A DNA stretch of 5,834 nucleotides from Chloroflexota bacterium. GTDB taxonomy: Bacteria > Chloroflexota > Dehalococcoidia > Lucifugimonadales > UBA3495. The notes beneath the pieces are model-generated. The model worked only from the letters and a program-made list of their open reading frames with translations. It ran no database searches and was not told where the DNA came from. The DNA is taken from the NCBI GenBank assembly GCA_022561675.1, contig JADFQT010000172.1:1-5834 (forward strand). The letters run 5' to 3'. Shown here piece by piece: positions 5,031 to 5,834 of this stretch. The position numbers and the translations under genes are program-made. How positions within the stretch are numbered: the stretch's first letter is position 1; the number at the start of each line of letters is the position of its first letter.

Positions 5031-5834
5031 TTGGCAGACCCGTCAAGCAAGCCGGGCAAGGTCCTGGTAATTGGCTCCGGACCCATCGTTATCGGCCAGG
5101 CGGCAGAGTTCGACTACGCGGGCACTCAGGCCTGCAAGGCCCTCCGGGAAGAGGGGGTGACCACGGTGCTGGTCAACTCCAACCCGGCCACCATCATGAC
5201 CGATGGGGACATAGCCGATCTGGTCTATATTGAGCCGCTCACCGTTGAGGTGCTGGAACGCATTATTCAGCGGGAGCGGCCCGACGGCTTGCTGCCTACG
5301 CTGGGGGGCCAGACGGGACTCAATTTGGCCGTGGCGCTGGCTGACGCCGGGGTGCTGGACAAATATGACGTTCGGCTCCTCGGTACACCCCTGGAAACCA
5401 TCCGCAAATCGGAGGATCGGGATTTCTTCCGCCAGTTCCTCCACGACATCGATGAACCCGAGCCCCCCAATATCACGGTAGGGTCTATAGAGGAAGCGCG
5501 CAGCCTGGGCCGGGAGATGGGTTTGCCTCTGGTGATACGCCCGGCCTACACCTTGGGAGGCAGCGGCGGGGGAATTGCCAACACTTGGGAGAAGTTCGAG
5601 GAGATAATCCGGAGCGGCCTGGCTGCCAGCCCCATATCTCAGGTGCTGCTGGAGCGGTCGCTGGTGGGCTGGAAGGAAATCGAGTACGAGGTTATCCGGG
5701 ACGGAGCGGATAACTGCATCACCGTTTGCAACATGGAAAACCTGGACCCCATGGGCGCCCACACCGGCGACAGCATAGTGGTGGCTCCCAGCCAGACGCT
5801 GACCGACAAAGAATACCACATGCTGCGGAACGCC
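5031..5834 (+). CDS. carB: Carbamoyl-phosphate synthase large subunit, N-terminal part (runs off window)
   Basis: CarB makes carbamoyl phosphate from bicarbonate, two ATP and the ammonia delivered by CarA. The start is TTG 5031, with AAGGGG (5019-5024) 6 bases upstream. The frame has no stop up to the window end, giving 268 of roughly 1,070 expected residues. The N-terminal Rossmann-like domain is unmistakable: VLVIGSGPIVIGQAAEFDYA (11-30), GTQACKALREEG (31-42), VNSNPATIMTD (48-58), YIEPLT (66-71) and LPTLGGQTGLN (88-98). The ATP-grasp domain that makes carboxyphosphate follows, with Arg130 (SEDR), Arg170 in VIRPAYTLGGSGGG, the Gly-rich loop 176-181, Glu216 and His244 (MGAHTGDS). These match E. 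coli residues 129, 169, 215 and 243. Nothing is missing in the visible part. It is separated from the preceding unknown gene by 71 bases without a terminator, so co-transcription is likely. Confidence 0.97.
   Translation, partial: MADPSSKPGKVLVIGSGPIVIGQAAEFDYAGTQACKALREEGVTTVLVNSNPATIMTDGDIADLVYIEPLTVEVLERIIQRERPDGLLPTLGGQTGLNLAVALADAGVLDKYDVRLLGTPLETIRKSEDRDFFRQFLHDIDEPEPPNITVGSIEEARSLGREMGLPLVIRPAYTLGGSGGGIANTWEKFEEIIRSGLAASPISQVLLERSLVGWKEIEYEVIRDGADNCITVCNMENLDPMGAHTGDSIVVAPSQTLTDKEYHMLRNA

Noticed and set aside
5043..5819. 258-codon open frame on the minus strand opposite carB
   Set aside because: It mirrors the carB reading frame, which matches a highly conserved enzyme along its entire visible length. 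The antisense translation resembles nothing and arises from GC-rich third positions.

Overview
The window is the 5' part of a de novo pyrimidine (UMP) biosynthesis operon, all on the + strand. The order is pyrB (aspartate carbamoyltransferase), pyrC (dihydroorotase), carA (carbamoyl-phosphate synthase small subunit), a small unrecognised acidic protein gene, then carB (large subunit, cut by the window end after 268 codons). Together CarA and CarB make carbamoyl phosphate from glutamine, bicarbonate and ATP. PyrB joins it to aspartate, and PyrC closes the ring to dihydroorotate. The base composition is moderately GC-rich, the pyr genes use GTG/TTG starts, and the proteins and the pyrB-pyrC-carA-carB order look most like Chloroflexota of the Dehalococcoidia kind. 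That placement rests on recalled family resemblance, not on a search.

Region by region: 1-482 is the 3' end of an unrelated gene for a surface protein anchored by one C-terminal membrane helix. 483-835 holds no solid gene. It is packed with inverted repeats: two overlapping hairpins at 513-549, a hairpin at 606-626, a textbook Rho-independent terminator at 654-694 and another hairpin at 699-735. A possible 20-codon leader peptide (564-626) ends just before the terminator, and a 7-base stretch right after its stop is complementary to the terminator loop. This is either simply the end of the upstream transcription unit or an attenuator for the pyr operon. 836-4242 is the tight pyrB-pyrC-carA block, with one base between consecutive genes.

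4243-4539 holds a non-autonomous mobile element (MITE-like, 187 bp, imperfect terminal inverted repeats) flanked by a perfect 9-bp direct repeat that looks like a target-site duplication. It lies directly behind the carA stop codon. 4540-4959 is the unrecognised 139-residue protein, with the clearest ribosome binding site in the window. 4960-5030 is a short spacer, and carB follows.

The points most worth a second look are: a pyrB whose frame is closed by a stop 10 bases before its first usable start, so the usual first 25-30 residues are missing; the structured leader in front of it; the MITE with its target duplication inside the operon; and the unknown gene that separates carA from carB. 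I found no clearly new multi-gene system here.
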